NCBI GenBank assembly: GCA_947623455.1
Contig: OX392542.1
Location: 10,547,625-10,611,624 of the forward strand
Direction: 5' to 3'
DNA length: 64,000 nucleotides
Source of the DNA: Mimachlamys varia
Taxonomy: Eukaryota; Mollusca; Bivalvia; Pectinida; Pectinidae
Shown: positions 50,396 to 61,430 of the stretch, one piece after another
Layout of the letters: each line of letters opens with the position of its first letter
How positions within the stretch are numbered: position 1 is the stretch's first letter
The notes under the pieces: model-generated
The model's database searches: none
What the model was told of the DNA's origin: nothing
Seen by the model: the letters and a program-made list of their open reading frames with translations, nothing else
Program-made: the position numbers and the translations under genes

Positions 50396-51002
50396 ACTAG
50401 GTCACCATAATGATGCACTTGTAATTCACAACCTTGGGTTAAATTGCATAGCAGTGAATGTTTCAAGAGTTAAACTGTTGTAACTAAGTTTTTACACAGA
50501 TGTATACTTCCGAACCATATATGTCAATACTGGACATATACATGTATATGGTGACACATTGCAATTGATTATCAGTAATTGTGGATGTTAGAATATGACC
50601 TTACCAGATACGACAAGTTCGAACTTTGAACTATATTACCATAAATAGCAGAATGTTGATATTTTAGTAGACTGTTCTTGTTCTTAAAATGTATCATTCA
50701 TCAGCGTTGTGATCATGTTTTCCTATTTGTTTTGTGACTTGGATTACCACAATAAAAGTCTTCTCCATGAAAGTCCTCTCTTGTTTATAAACATGTCATA
50801 CTTACATATAATCTTCCTACATCAGGTAAACTATTGTGACTAGCTATAATACATGATAGTTTGGCAGTTCTCTTTTTATATACATGACATGCTTACATGT
50901 GATGTTCATACACCAAACTACATGACCGACGATTTGTTTTTAAACTTGTTTCCTTTGCAATTAACAGTTTTACAAACGCTGTTGTACATATCATTGTGTA
51001 AT
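50396..51002. other. Short unique stretch
   Basis: Holds the possible acceptor at 50499 and an AATAAA at 50751-50756 followed by T/G-rich sequence. No other feature was seen. Confidence 0.4.
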
Positions 51003-51312
51003 AAAAAAAGAGAATACCAAAGCGTTAAGGAAACCCCAATCATAATTCGATTACACTAGGGGCCACATATGAACAAAAAAATAGATTACACGGAGACTCT
51101 TGTAAAAACAAAAGAAAAGACGACCAGGTGTTCCAGAAGAGTAACTGGTCCAGAAGAGTAAGCATCTTCTTGCTCCATCGACGATATCCACTAGGTATAT
51201 AAATCTAGGTCAGATCCAAGTAAATGTCATGGCCTCAAAGTGAGAAATGAGGCATAATTCTCAATCACAACAAGCCGGCATGAGCATATTCAAAATGCCC
51301 ATCTTCATTTTA
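51003..51312 (-). pseudogene. Retroelement 3' end (RT family copy g)
   Basis: The minus-strand 3' tail ends in a T run (AAAAAAAGAGAATACC on the given strand). A local duplication of CCAGAAGAGTAA is seen at 51130-51160. Only the last 310 bp are present. Confidence 0.85.
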
Positions 51313-51599
51313 TACCATATTATAACATAGAAAGGTATTTCTACAATCGTTGTTAATAATACTATATCAATATTGTATCTTAGTCGGAGTCGGACATGTG
51401 ACTGAACTAAAAGGAGCCCCGTCCAACGAAGAAAAATGGGTTCCCTAAACAGGCTTTAGGTTATGGTGTATCGGAAGATTTACAGAAGCATACATGGGAT
51501 CGAATTTTATATTTCATGTTAAAACAAATTGATTGTGATTCATGACCCTCAGATTCCTATTGGTTAGGACCATTACAGGTTTCCTCGCCCGTCTTCTCT
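51313..51599. other. Unique spacer between retroelement copies g and h
   Basis: Nothing recognised. Confidence 0.4.
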
Positions 51600-52065
51600 T
51601 TAAAAAAATCAGAGAATACCAAAGCGTCAACAAAACCATGATCCGAACTCAAAATCGATTAAACTAGGGGTAAAATAGGAACAAAGGAAAGATTTACATG
51701 GAGACTCTCGTAAAAGCACAAGAGAATAAGACCAGGTGTTCCGAAAGAGTAAGCGTCTTCTGCTTCATCGACGACACCCGCCATGTAAATCTTGGTCACA
51801 CCAAAGGAAGCATCAATCCTCAAAATAAGAACTGAGTCATCATTGTCATCACAACAAGTAAACACACTAACAAGCAAACTTAAAAACGTCCATCTTCATA
51901 TCACACAAAGATACAGAATATTTCTTGATGAGATCAAGATGGCGACCATAAAACTTCCCCATAGTCATTATCAACCTGCATCTCTCAAATCCCTGTGCCG
52001 TAAGTTTGTTCATCAGCAGTTGACATCTATCACGAAATTCTCGATATTCAGAGCAAGCCCTAACC
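51600..52065 (-). pseudogene. 5'-truncated retroelement (RT family copy h)
   Basis: Minus-strand RT C-terminus (RACSEYREFRDRCQLLMNKL ... DMKMDVFKFAC stop), then the 3' tail with an overlapping open frame (51877-51659) ending HVNLSFVPILPLV. It ends at the family's T-rich terminus near 51600. Confidence 0.89.
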
Positions 52066-53475
52066 TTTTTTCTAATGTTATTTGTCATTTTATAGCTTCC
52101 ACCAATGATATGCTTTAAATCGGTGATATAGGAAACATTTGAATTTCTTTCTTATGACCTGAGATGTTACAAGCATGCATGGCAAAAGGAAACACTGAAA
52201 AATGTCCAGTCTGCGGGTATATTGATCAACATGGGAGAATAAATCTAGTATAGACTATAACTTAATCTTAAACATTAACCTGGACACGTTAACAGTACAC
52301 CAATTAAAACTTCTCCGCCAAAACTCCATAGTCTAGTTGTAGTTGTGATAGTACCTCTTACAATAAATTTTGTAAATATCTCTGTGAAACTGGGGACCGT
52401 TTCACGACGCATCCATATGATAACTTTACGTGCACGCGTAACGAACGTGTGTGTCATGAAAAACGTAGGGACCTGATAATTTGTTATTGGATGCCTATGT
52501 TTAGAGGAAGCCCGCCATCTAATGAAAGAGAAGGGCCATTGCGTGAGGTGACGTTAAACAGAAAAGTGGATGGATAGCTGCCAGGAAACGGAAATTATAT
52601 CTGCGGAAGGACACACGTGCATTAAGGAGGTTGTTAAAATAAAAGCATGTTCAACTTTATTTATTACCATGAATTTCACTCATTTCGGCCCATATGCAAA
52701 AGTCATGTTTTAGTTGTTTAAAAGTTATTTTTATTACAAGTGAAATTCAAACACGGTTTTTTCAAGTTTGCTAGAAATAAGGAAAAAATGAAAGCATTCA
52801 GTGCTGTAAAATGCTTGTTTGAAAAATGTCATTTATCGACACCCCAAGATGGCGATCTGTATGTCCAACAGTCCTTAAGATAGATAAGTAGATATATATA
52901 TAGAGATATCTAATTATTTAAGAGAAATCTGTAACGAACCCGGAAAAGGAGTGTCAGCTCGAATATGTCCTTTTATAGTTCACCTCATATTAATTGTAGT
53001 CTAATTTGATATCTTACCTGAAGGCGGTAGCAGGTTTTGATAAAGGAAACGATAACATCTCTCGACCGCATATATCCGTTTACCTTAAACTAACAAAGCA
53101 TTTTATACATCTGTACGGGACAATTAAACCCGTAACGTAAGATATAGAATATTCATTATACATATAAGTAAGGCGGTCACATCAGATAGTAGAAGAGGTG
53201 TCGGGTTAGTTAAAATTATATCAGCGATTCATTTGTTAGATCCGTTTTCGTATCTTTACTAATTAAACTGTACTTTTCGCCTTCCGGTTGTCTTTTAGCA
53301 TTCTCATCAATATATAATGAATTAAATAACGAGTCAATATTAAGGTATTTCACAGGATTGAAATCATATACTTAAAAGATACACGAATTTGGATATTGCC
53401 AATTGAGGAGTGACTGTTCAAAAATAGGATATTATTTAGTTAGGTACATTAAAAAATATCCATAATGTCAAGAAC
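52066..53475. other. Long stretch without a supported gene
   Basis: AT-rich, with only short open frames and no repeats of note. Confidence 0.55.
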
Positions 53476-54040
53476 AGCAATTGTTTACTTTGGTAGCTTA
53501 CTACACAATAAACGTGAGGGTTTCGATTTTCCTATCGTAAACTTTCACTTGCTTGGTGGTAACATCTCTGCTTCTTCAACCTGTAGTATTATTCTAGAGT
53601 TTGCTCTAAATATCTAGATTTTCGTGATATATGTCGACTGCTGACGAACAAACTTATAGCACAGGGATTCTACAGATGCGGGTTGATGAATACTATTAGC
53701 AAGTTGTATAGTCGTCACCTTGGTCTCATTGAGAGCTATTGTGTATCCTTCAAGATATGAATATTGACGTCTTTTTAAAAATCATTAGTATCTTATCTAT
53801 GTGTTTTGAATGAGAATGATGCTTATGTTCTCTCCTTGAGGACCTTACAATACGAGGATTTGACCTAGATTTACATGACTGATATCGTCGATGAAACAGA
53901 AGACGCTTTCTCTCTCGGAATTCCTGGTCTTTTGTACTTTTTCAATAGTATCCGTGTAAAGCTTTTCTTTGTTCATATTCTGCCCCTGGTTTAACAGGAT
54001 TTTGAGTTTGGATTATTTTTCACGCTTCGCTATTTTCTAA
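53476..54040 (+). pseudogene. 5'-truncated retroelement (RT family copy i)
   Basis: Starts at AACGTGAGGGTTTCGATTTT in the RT C-terminal region, with a deletion near 53585, and ends GCTTCGCTATTTTCTAATG. More diverged than its neighbour j, which lies 85 bp downstream in the same orientation. Confidence 0.86.
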
Positions 54041-54124
54041 TGTCTATCATAATGTCTACTCCTACCTACAATATGTTAGTGTTTTCAATGTGCCAAAAAA
54101 GACTGCAATTCTAACATCTATTTG

Positions 54125-54998
54125 AATCTTAATGTGTTGGATAAACTGGGAACTGACTGTACCCCACATTTGGCTGACTTGTTTTTGTTTCATACGAAGC
54201 TGAATTTGTCGAATGGCTTATCATCAGCACGGGTAACAAAAACCTTGCAAATCTTTCAATTTCCCTTTCAGGTATATCGACGATGTGTTGTCTATAAACA
54301 ACAAGAGGTTTGCTGACCTAGTCGATCGTATATGCAAATGTACCCTACTGAACTTTGAGTTTAAGACACAACAGACTCTCCTATTTCTGCTTCTTACTTC
54401 AATCTTTACTTCAACTATGACCAACACGGGAAATGTACTACTAAGCTGTCTGATAAACGTGACGATTTCGATTTTCCGATCTTGAACTTTCCCTTTCCTG
54501 ATAGTAACATCCCTGCTTCTCAATCCTATGGTGTTTACACGTCGCAGTTGATTCGTTATTCTAGGGCTTGTTCTGAATATCGAGATTGTCGTGATAGATG
54601 TCAGCTACTGACGAACAAACATACGAACAGGGATTCGAGAGATGCAGGTTGATCTTGATCTTGATCTCATCGAGAAATATTCCATATCTTTGTGTAATTT
54701 AAAGAAGGACGTTTTTGAGTTTGCTTTAAGTGTGCGTACTTGTTGTGATGACAATGATGACTCGGTTCTCATTTTGAGGATTGATGCCTACTTGGATGTG
54801 ACCAAGATTTACATTACTGGTGTCGTCGATGAAGCAGAAGACGCTTACTCTTCCGGAACACTTGGTCTTATTCTCTTGTACGTTTACGAGGGTCTCCATG
54901 TAAATCTTTCCTTTGTTCATATTTTGCCTCTAGTTTAATCGATTTCGAGTTCGGATTATGGTTTTGATGACGTTTTGGTATTCTCTGATTTTTTTTGT
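54125..54998 (+). pseudogene. Degraded retroelement including the YIDD motif (RT family copy j)
   Basis: Encodes GTDCTPHLADLFLF near 54150-54190. The catalytic YIDDVLSINNKRFADLVDRI follows in another frame from 54273, then NVTISIFRS, QLIRYSRACSEYRD and the C-terminal end. The 3' tail frame ILRIDAYLDVTKIYITGVVD ... HILPLV is open and here fused to the RT C-terminus (54642-54938). The element ends GTTTTGGTATTCTCTGATTT plus a T run. Multiple frameshifts. Confidence 0.9.
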
Positions 54999-57300
54999 AT
55001 GTTTTATACGTAACCAGCGAATTGTTCAGTTCTAGGAAATCTTGAGTCATTTCACCATATTTGTATATATATTAATCTGTTCTTACGTAAGGGCAGTTCC
55101 AGATTTTAACAAAGGAAAAATGATATGACAACTAGATATGTCCGCTTACTTTACGCTGACTCATCACCCTACTGAAGCGCTATCCTCTGATAAGATCCGG
55201 TTCTCGTATTGTGAGGCGTAGAATACCTTAAACTATTGTAAGAGGTTTAGGAATAGTACATATAGCATTTGACTAGATACAAACAGGACTTTATTTGCTA
55301 GACCTGTTTTCGGCTATTAACTGTACCCCTCACCTTCCGGACGTCTTCTAGAAATATTACAAATGTAATGAGTCAATTTGTGTGCGTTAATATACGAATT
55401 TCGATACTGCCAATTAAAGAGTGATTGGTCAGAAACAAGATATTGAAACTATTAGGAGGAATGAGTTTAACGCATATGATTGTTACAAGTGTAGAAAGAT
55501 GACGTAACACACACATATGCTGCTCCTTTTAAATATAGTTAAAGGCACGGTATGCCGTAAAAATAAATTACACTACATCATACATCTGTTTTGTCCTTCT
55601 AGGGCTTGTCAGTGATGCTTGGGGCATCTAATATAGAAGCAGACAGGGCAAGTACATAAAATTTCTTTAATTCATAAATTTATAAAAAAAAGTTGAACTG
55701 CATAATTTCAAATCGTGTACTTCAAACGTGTGCATATTATGAACCATGCTACTACGCAAATGAGGAAACTGAGAAGAGTCTACCACCTTCTATCATGAAT
55801 TGTTCATAATGTCTGGTTTGCTTTGTTTAATTGGATGAATGGACCCCTTTCCTTTGCGCACTAGGAAACAAATGATCCAAATACTTCGAAATCAAACGAC
55901 AAGTTCAATCTTAATTCATTTGATTAAACCTTTCAGAAAAGCAGAGCCTCCTCAACTTTCCATCTGGTCCCAGAGGAGAAGAAATAAAATTTAAAATAAT
56001 GCAGAAGATAAAGTTTTTTCAACGAGGAGCATTGCAGGGCAAGGAGCTCCATCGGAGGCCTTCGTCATAAACAGATTAGGACATTATCTGCAATGTTAAA
56101 TATATAGTCTTTACCTGTCATACATTCCTTCCACATGAACAACACCCACATTGATAATTTTGTAAAGAGCTTAGAACCACGTCAGCTCGTCCCTTTAACA
56201 TGAATACCAATACTAGAGACACTATGTGTGTGTTCTACAGTCTACATTAAGGTGTTGACATCTTCAACTCTCCTTATCACAGCTTTTCGTATCATTGTAT
56301 AACCTCTCCCACGACTAAGTACTAGATAGGAGTTAAACTTACATACACAAACCATTGTCGGCCATTGTCATCGCTCAATACCCAAACACAACCTTTATCG
56401 CCTCACCGCAGACAATGCAGATGGTCTCCTTTGATTTTTCGAAGTCTTACCTAAGCATCTAGAGGTTTTTCGACACCTACGCTTTATATTACAATAGGTA
56501 TGCACTTGTCTTTGCACCTGCAATTGGATAACTGTGTTTCAGGTGAAGGGACATAAATTATCTTTGGCCATAAGTGTGTTATTATTAAAGAAAGTACTCC
56601 CTCGTGGATACATGTACCTGAATCAACTGGATTTTAATAAGAATCCCGTAAACAATTTTGAATTCTGTAAAAATGTATTTGACTATATAGTACATATGAA
56701 CATGTAGATACTCTGTTTGACTCTCATGGACACTCTCTTCAGTCAGTTCAGGTAAATACTATATTTCAGTCACAAAATAGTCACAGCTTTAGTTCTAGAT
56801 AGGGAATTATATCTATATCATATTATGTACCAAAATTATCAGTTTAATATCTTTTTATACACATTAAGAACTTAACCACCCTGCACATACTTCTTAATAT
56901 ATTTTATACGTGCATGGGAAAATCTTGATAAGTTTTAAGCATAGGCTATACTAGATAAAATTTTATTTGTTGCATTTCCTTTACAACACACATCTGTAAA
57001 TTATTCTCTTCATATATTTGTTAATAAATTAAGAAGATAACGACCGGTTCAATGATTTTATCTGTTAAACAATTGTCTCGCATTAGATTTAAACAGTTTG
57101 TAAAGGCACCCGAAATCTGACCCGTCACAAGTATGTGTCGATATAATCGCTTTGTCTCACTTCAAGGAGTGTGTGTTTAGTCAGCCTGCTTAAACATCAA
57201 TCTGGAACTTCCAGAACTACAACACTCAATTTGTTTAAACCCAAATGCATCCGTTATAACAAAATTAGATGTGAGTTATATTCTCTTTAACGTGTTTATC
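54999..57300. other. Long stretch without a supported gene
   Basis: AT-rich unique sequence with no convincing open frame or repeat. Confidence 0.5.
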
Positions 57301-57389
57301 AAGCCAAGAAAGTTTAAAAATATGTGTTCTTTTAATTTGGTTCACAATTCTTTGAACATCCGGCCATTGATTGACAATTAGCTTATATT

Positions 57390-57715
57390 CCTTTGTTTTT
57401 ATCATTATTTTGATCACGTCACGAATCGCTGTTATCGAAAATCAAATCAGCCAATCAAATGGACGAGTAACGTATCCGCGTGAGAATGACCAAGGTGAAG
57501 GCCATTTCAAAAGCTTAAAGTACACGGACAGTCTGAGCTCACTTCATTCGACGTCAATGTTCAGAGAACGAACAACTCTGCTGCAAGAGTTCTGAATCTT
57601 AAGAGAATAATTATCGTTATTCTTTGACGTACGTGTTTGACATTCTAGATCATCCTTTGAAACGGAAAAACATAAGATTCATACTTCTGGCGAAACGTTT
57701 ACAAAATATTTCGCT
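57390..57715 (+). promoter_or_regulatory. Possible promoter and 5' region of the 57716 gene
   Basis: GATCACGTCACG at 57411, a CCAAT box (CAGCCAATCA) at about 57447 and CGACGTCAATG at about 57550 lie upstream of the ATG at 57716. A hydrophobic open frame at 57371-57595 lacks an ATG at its start and is separated from the gene by stops, so it is not taken as coding. Confidence 0.35.
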
Positions 57716-58237
57716 ATGAATTATTTGGAAATCGGACTTCCTCACATCAATCTCGCTCCCAGGCTCACTGTTAGCCCGCGTCCTCTACTTCCAGTTTCCG
57801 GTTTGAGTCGAAAATACCTAGGAATTGAAGGAATAAGTAAAAAGGAAATCGACACACTTGTGAACAGACTTTCAAAACCGAAAACTCCGCGAGCTGATGC
57901 ACAGGAAAACGTAACATCTGAGGAAAAGACACATGCTCCTAAGTGTCAGCAACAAGAGAACATTCAGCCAGACGAAAACATAATTCACAGACCAAAACGG
58001 TCTCGATTCACCGGAAGCAAAAAGATGTCTGTTCGTGATATAGGCAATATGGTCGATAGACTTTCGAGATCAAAACCATCATCAGAAAAATCACAATCTC
58101 AACCCAAACGTGCATGTCATACGAATGTTCGTCAGAAACGTGGATTAATGGGAAGCTATGCGTGGCAAGGGCACGACCATCACTTGCACAAACCCGTAAT
58201 GTCAACACCCAACTTCAACATCGTCATGGTCAAGTAA
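57716..58237 (+). CDS. Uncharacterised 173-residue basic protein with a repeated motif
   Basis: Single open exon; the ATG has G at -3. I do not recognise the family. The protein is rich in Lys, Arg, Ser, Pro and Gln and looks largely disordered. It has no signal peptide or membrane segment. A 19-residue motif appears twice: residues 40-58 (ISKKEIDTLVNRLSKPKTP) and 104-122 (MSVRDIGNMVDRLSRSKPS). The shared pattern is S-x-[KR]-[ED]-I-x-x-[LM]-V-[ND]-R-L-S-[KR]-x-K. The C-terminal end has QKRGLMGSYAWQG and a His cluster. The internal repeat and the smooth amino-acid composition argue for a real gene. Upstream exons cannot be excluded, and AATAAA at 59401 is a possible 3' end. Confidence 0.6.
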   Translation: MNYLEIGLPHINLAPRLTVSPRPLLPVSGLSRKYLGIEGISKKEIDTLVNRLSKPKTPRADAQENVTSEEKTHAPKCQQQENIQPDENIIHRPKRSRFTGSKKMSVRDIGNMVDRLSRSKPSSEKSQSQPKRACHTNVRQKRGLMGSYAWQGHDHHLHKPVMSTPNFNIVMVK

Positions 58238-59676
58238 ACGCTTCCATTCGTCATGATCTAATAAGCTACAACGTTGGATACGATCGTTAGATACAAACAG
58301 CATTGTGAATACCATATAAACAATTTCTTGAGACGAAGAAAAAAAATGAAGTATCAGCAATTCATCCATCTTTTGCAAGAGTGTGTACTAGTGTAGATAT
58401 GAAGAATACCTGATGCGATACTTCATGTTTAATGTTTAGCCAAATTCTGCGAAGAATGTGTATGGAATCGTGTAAAGTCAAGTATATGCTAGTTGTGTAC
58501 GAGTGATAAACTTATGCTAATGATGTAATGTAACCGAAGTCTTGATACTAGCAGCGTTTACTTGTTCATAAGACATTGAACAGTCACTCATGAATTGAAT
58601 GAATGAATTACCGTAATTTCCTGTGTATTGCCCATGATATAAACATATTTTATTGAAAAATTTACAAAAGGATTGGGCCCAAGTTAATGCAACTTAGAAC
58701 TGCCCTTTCCTTGTCCCTCATACTACTGGAACAATAATCAGCGCTGTTAAAGTAAAGTTGTGGCTTGTTTTGACGGAAATTACTTCCATTGCCAACAATA
58801 TCATTGTCTCTGGACACTTTCCTGCAGATCATCTATGTGGATGTTAATATTTGGATGATATCATGTTGATCATTAACATTATGACGTTGCGCAAAAGTGA
58901 TGTGGTCGCCAGAAGAAAAAAAAATGGACAAATGAAGACTAAATGGTTTCAAAGTGTGTGAAAACATAGCTGCTTGGGGGAATAACATATATTATTTATT
59001 TTCGTGTTATTTAGAGTAATCAGATGATGTGTTTTGTGGATGAGAATTATCCTGGATATTTAACAGTTATTGCATTATTTGTCAGTCACTGATATAACTG
59101 TAGAACACAGTTTAAGCAGTACGCCATCCTATTTCATTAACTGGATATTATCTTTCATTGGGTGTTATTTCTCATCAAGGCGAACGTTTGAGCTGGACTA
59201 CTTCTTGAGAAAAGGTGTTGAACAAAGTATTCAAATTTTTCATTTCCTCATTTTGTCATTAATATTTATAATTCATCCGTTTACTAATCTAATATATATT
59301 ATATTTATTGAAGTCATTAATTTATTCAACTCATTATTTTTTTAACTTTAATTGATGTTGATGGTGCTAAGCTACGAAAAACCTTTCATTGGAGTCGTGT
59401 AATAAACTTTTTAATGTGTAATAAAAGTAAACTAATTGTGAAATTTTGCAATAAATTTGCTTCCAAATCAAAAACTTTCGGCATGGTTTTATTTCGTCAC
59501 TATATGATTTTACATGTATATGTTTCATGTGTTTGGTTACAGAGTAAGGTTCATACCACTTTCGAATACTGGTATGATTGCCAAAACTTTAAAATTCTAC
59601 CCCTAAGTCACGTTGAAATATCTAAATGGAACATAGAGATTCAGATACGTAATTAGAATAATATCATATTGAATGA
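58238..59676. other. Downstream of the 57716 gene, no other gene seen
   Basis: AT-rich. AATAAA occurs at 59401-59406. Short open frames at 59070-59345 and 59414-59656 are low-complexity hydrophobic translations of AT-rich DNA. Confidence 0.5.
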
Positions 59677-59990
59677 AAAAAAAACCCAGAGAATATCAAA
59701 GCGTCAACAAAACCATAATCCGAACTCAAAATCGATTGAACTGGACGCAAAATATGGTAAAAGGAAACATTTACATGGAGCCCTCGGTAAAAGTACAAGA
59801 GAATAAGAACAGGTGTTCCGAAGAGTAAGCGTCTTCTGCCTCATCGACGAACCCGCCATGTAAATATTGGTCACATCCAAGTGAACATCAAGTTCTCGAA
59901 ATGAGAACCGAGTCATCATTGCCAAATACAATAAGGGAGAACACTAATGAGCACACGCAAGAGCATCCCTCTTCATATCACATCATTATT
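59677..59990 (-). pseudogene. Retroelement 3' end (RT family copy k)
   Basis: Minus-strand 3' tail ending AAAAAAAAACCCAGAGAATA on the given strand. Only the tail and the last codons of the RT region remain, with the tail frame shifted. Confidence 0.86.
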
Positions 59991-60332
59991 CTTTCAGAGA
60001 GATATGTACCATATTATATGTACTAAGTCGGATCTCGTACCGATTGTTATAGTTTGCCATTATACCAGATTTTAGAAGCAACATGCTTCAGATATAAAGC
60101 CATAGGTAAGGTCTTGAAACTGAGAGGTAGAACTCTGCACATATTTCCCCAAGTCGGCATTTATGAAAACGGAAAAATTATTACTTAATGAGTAAATAAT
60201 TTGTAGTAACGAAAATGCTAAAAACCAAGATATCAATTCAGTTGAATATGATATTTCGAAATGCTGAGATGCAGGGTGCTGTTAATACAATCCCACAAAT
60301 ACATATCCATCATATATATTATAGAGTGATAT
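59991..60332. other. Unique stretch, nothing recognised
   Basis: AT-rich sequence between retroelement copy k and the SINE. Confidence 0.4.
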
Positions 60333-60546
60333 GGTATACATCGAGTAATCAAGGTGTTCCGACATTCTACCACTAGCCCTCCACCTCAGGGTTGCGAGTT
60401 CGAATCCCACCTGGGGCAGTTGCCAGGTACTGACCGTAGGTCGGTGGTTTTTCTCTGGGTACTCCGGTTTTCCTCCACCTCCAAAACCTGGGACGTCCTT
60501 AAATGACCCTGGCTGCTAATAGGACGTTAAACAAAATAAACCAAAC
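60333..60546 (+). mobile_element. tRNA-derived SINE
   Basis: The head contains a pol III B-box-like GAGTTCGAATCCCACCTGGGG at 60397. A central region with TTTTTCTCTGGGTACTCCGG and CCTCCACCTCCAAAACCTGG follows. The tail is CCCTGGCTGCTAATAGGACG TTAAACAAAATAAACC. The A box is degraded. A copy of the same tail occurs at 31273. SINEs of this type are moved by a partner retroelement; the partner is not identified. Confidence 0.75.
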
Positions 60547-60589
60547 ATTAAAAACCATTTTCAACAGTCCCTCCCGAGGACTAACTTTT

Positions 60590-61430
60590 GATAGCTGTTT
60601 ATCTTTGCATGAAGCAGTTGTATTCCAGATATAGCAAGGATGAGTGAATTCCTGGTTAACAAATATTTGATGAGTTTGGAGGAAACATCTTCCGGTAGAC
60701 TGTTGGCATTATGCAAAATTTGCCCACTCTTGATTGACTTGTTGCTTTCAAATGATGTTGAAGTTGCCAAGGAGCTTTTCTGGCCCCGGTTTCATCAACG
60801 TTCCTTAGCTAAGGATTTTTCCCTTTAATTCTTTAATGCTTGGAGATTTATAAGTTAAGGAACGTTGATGAAACCGGGGCCAGGACATGTAACAAAAACT
60901 TTGCCAAATCTTTAATTTCACTTTCATGTAGAGCGAAGATGTTATTTCTGCTGACGTAGTCGATCGTATATACCCTTCTGAAATTGAAATCATGACACAA
61001 CAAACTTCTAACATCAGCTTCTCAAACGTGACGATTTCGATACGTATTCTTCCAAACATGAACGTTCCCTTTCTTGAAAGTAACATCCCTGCTTCTCCAT
61101 CCTATGGTGTTATCATGTCGCAGGTGTTTCGTTATTCTAAGGTTTATCTTTAATAACGAGACAGATGTCAGCTGCTGATAAACAAACTTACGACACATGG
61201 ATTCGAGAGATGAAGGTTGATGAAGACTATGAGAAAGTTTTGTTGCCATCTTGGTCGTCGATAAAGCAAAAGACGCTTACTCTTACGTAACACTTGGTCT
61301 TATTCTCTTGTAATTTTTCAATAATCTCCGTATTAGTCTTACCTTTGTTCATATGGTGTCCCTAGTTAAATCAATTTTGGGTTCGGACTACAGTTTTGTC
61401 GACGCTTCGGCATTCTCTAATTTTTAAAAA
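60590..61430 (+). pseudogene. Degraded retroelement interrupted by a MITE (RT family copy l)
   Basis: Upstream RT sequence (CTGGTTAACAAATATTTGAT ... CPLLIDLLLS in place of APLLADLFLF) runs to 60779. It resumes at 60884 (AACAAAAACTTTGCCAAATC) after the 104-bp palindromic insert. The C-terminal part and 3' tail follow to GCTTCGGCATTCTCTAATTT at about 61425. The catalytic YIDD is lost (ATGTAGAGCGAAGATGTTAT). Numerous stops. Confidence 0.83.
60780..60883. mobile_element. 104-bp palindromic mini-transposon nested in copy l
   Basis: The left arm CTGGCCCCGGTTTCATCAAC then GTTCCTTAG (60780-60808) matches the reverse complement of the right arm 60855-60883 at 28 of 29 positions. The internal spacer is 46 bp. 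Its ends resemble those of the 11449 element (GGCCC then TTCAT). Sequence on both sides belongs to one retroelement copy, so it inserted after that copy did. Confidence 0.92.

Noticed and set aside
57371..57595. Hydrophobic frame upstream of the 57716 gene, resembling a signal peptide
   Set aside because: It begins at TTG with no ATG before the hydrophobic part, and stop codons separate it from 57716. It is more likely promoter or 5' region.
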